Below, piece after piece: positions 23,370 to 24,084 of a stretch of DNA of 24,084 nt (positions are counted from its first letter, which is position 1; each line of letters starts with the position of its first letter). The DNA lies in contig CAJMLK010000041.1 of the NCBI GenBank assembly GCA_905214305.1, positions 1-24,084 on the forward strand, written 5' to 3'. This stretch comes from an uncultured bacterium. Lineage in GTDB: Bacteria; Desulfobacterota; Desulfovibrionia; Desulfovibrionales; Desulfovibrionaceae. The notes beneath the pieces were generated by a model. It saw only the letters and a program-made list of their open reading frames with translations, ran no database searches and was not told the DNA's origin. The position numbers and the translations under genes were made by a program.

Positions 23370-23993
23370 TCAGCCGTCGTTTCCGTGCTTTGCGAATTGC
23401 AGCATTTCCGGTCGTACCCTGGCTATGAAGCCCACGGTGAACATGGTGATAAGGCCTTCAATCAGCATGATGGGCAGATGGGCCAGAAAGAGAAGTCTGG
23501 CGGCCGCAAGAAAGCCTTCGTCGCTGAAGGCAAGGGCCAGCGCCGTCAACAGCCCCGCACCGAGCACTCCCACGGCGCCGCCGCAAAAGGCCGCGACGCG
23601 CAATCCGCGCGGGCCGGGCCAGAGGCGCGTAATCCCCAGAAAAACATACCACGCCACAAGACCGGAAAAGGCCATGGTAAAGCTGTTGACCCCAAGAACC
23701 ACCAGACCGCCGTACTGGAACAGCAGGGCCTGCAGGGCAAGAGCCGCCAGAATGGCAGGAAAAACCGCCCACCCCAGCAAAACTCCCAGCAGTCCGTTCA
23801 GGATAAGGTGCGCGCTGGAAGGCCCGATGGGTACATGGATAAGAGAGCCGACAAAGAAGACCGCGGCCAGAATCGCTACGGTCATGAGCCTGTCATAATC
23901 CAGCTTGCGAAGGCCCACAGCCGTACCGGCAACCGCAAGCGCGTAGCCTGCGGCCAGAACAGGGGGAGACAGAACGCCTTCAGCGATGTGCAT
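23370..23993 (-). CDS. cbiM: ECF-type nickel/cobalt transporter substrate-binding membrane protein (CbiM/NikM)
   Basis: This 207-residue S-component binds Ni2+ or Co2+. The N-terminus MHIAEG is critical: in NikM structures the terminal amine and His2 bind the metal together with a histidine in SSAHLILNG, here H62; H53 is nearby. About six hydrophobic helices follow, with FQYGGLVVLGVNSFTMAFSG and HLPIMLIEGLITMFTVGF typical of the family. The start has AAAGGA six bases upstream. A second ATG at 24000 is out of frame. It is the first gene of the transporter; the 190 bases between it and the accessory subunit hold no other gene I can support. Confidence 0.92.
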   Translation of the reverse strand: MHIAEGVLSPPVLAAGYALAVAGTAVGLRKLDYDRLMTVAILAAVFFVGSLIHVPIGPSSAHLILNGLLGVLLGWAVFPAILAALALQALLFQYGGLVVLGVNSFTMAFSGLVAWYVFLGITRLWPGPRGLRVAAFCGGAVGVLGAGLLTALALAFSDEGFLAAARLLFLAHLPIMLIEGLITMFTVGFIARVRPEMLQFAKHGNDG

Positions 23994-24059
23994 GGGTCAT
24001 CCTTTCCGGGGACCGGCATGAAAAAAACGGAATATGCGCCGCCGGTTTTCGCGGGGCTT

Positions 24060-24083
24060 TAGAGCAGTTAACGAATGAAATGA
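24060..24083 (-). repeat. 24-bp terminal inverted repeat, right copy
   Basis: This is the exact reverse complement of positions 2-25, starting TAGAGCAGTTAACG. It lies about 70 bases upstream of cbiM. Its presence at both window ends suggests that the window is bounded by copies of a dispersed repeat. Confidence 0.85.
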
Positions 24084-24084
24084 G

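Noticed and set aside
23994..24084. A NikR-type operator or cobalamin riboswitch upstream of cbiM
   Set aside because: I looked for a GTGTTAC/GTAACAC-type inverted repeat and for a B12 box and saw neither in the 91 bases available; the control region may extend beyond the window.

Overview
The window looks like a piece of a Desulfovibrio-type (Desulfovibrionaceae) chromosome. This is inferred from gene content and style: GC-rich coding sequence, a complete livKHMGF operon, an ECF nickel/cobalt transporter with an extra periplasmic subunit, a DUF1848 protein, an iron-sulfur flavoprotein, and many short intergenic repeats. No rRNA, tRNA, phage, transposase or CRISPR array was found, and species cannot be fixed from the sequence alone.

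Layout. (1) 1-538 is non-coding and holds two kinds of dispersed repeat and a good promoter. (2) 539-6107 (+) is a four-gene ABC exporter operon laid out like Escherichia coli ybhG-ybhF-ybhS-ybhR: an HlyD-type adaptor, a double ATPase and two permeases. A repeat copy lies between the ATPase and the first permease. (3) 6124-6948 (-) is a two-pore-helix type potassium channel-like protein. (4) 7090-7587 (+) is a small exported protein of unknown function. (5) 7588-8108 is a convergent intergenic region with two repeat elements and a strong terminator. (6) 8109-10199 (-) is a compact operon: a 55-residue membrane protein, a QueD-like enzyme, a WcbI-family protein and an iron-sulfur flavoprotein. 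A near-consensus promoter precedes it. (7) 10344-11387 (+) is a DUF1848 protein. (8) 11481-16351 (-) is livK-livH-livM-livG-livF, a branched-chain amino acid uptake system. (9) 16597-20557 (-) holds the GTPase Der, an RluA-family pseudouridine synthase and a PAS-GGDEF diguanylate cyclase. (10) 20859-23993 (-) is an ECF-type nickel/cobalt importer in the order cbiM, accessory subunit, cbiQ, cbiO.

How the genes work together. Three transport systems dominate: one exporter, one amino-acid importer and one metal importer. Each is a nearly self-sufficient operon with overlapping or tightly spaced genes. Nickel or cobalt import fits an organism with NiFe hydrogenases and corrinoid enzymes, but neither is encoded here. 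The least explained parts are the small queD/wcbI/flavoprotein operon and the repeat families, whose copies flank or interrupt genes. A 24-bp perfect inverted repeat sits at the two extreme ends of the window, which suggests that the window is bounded by repeat copies.
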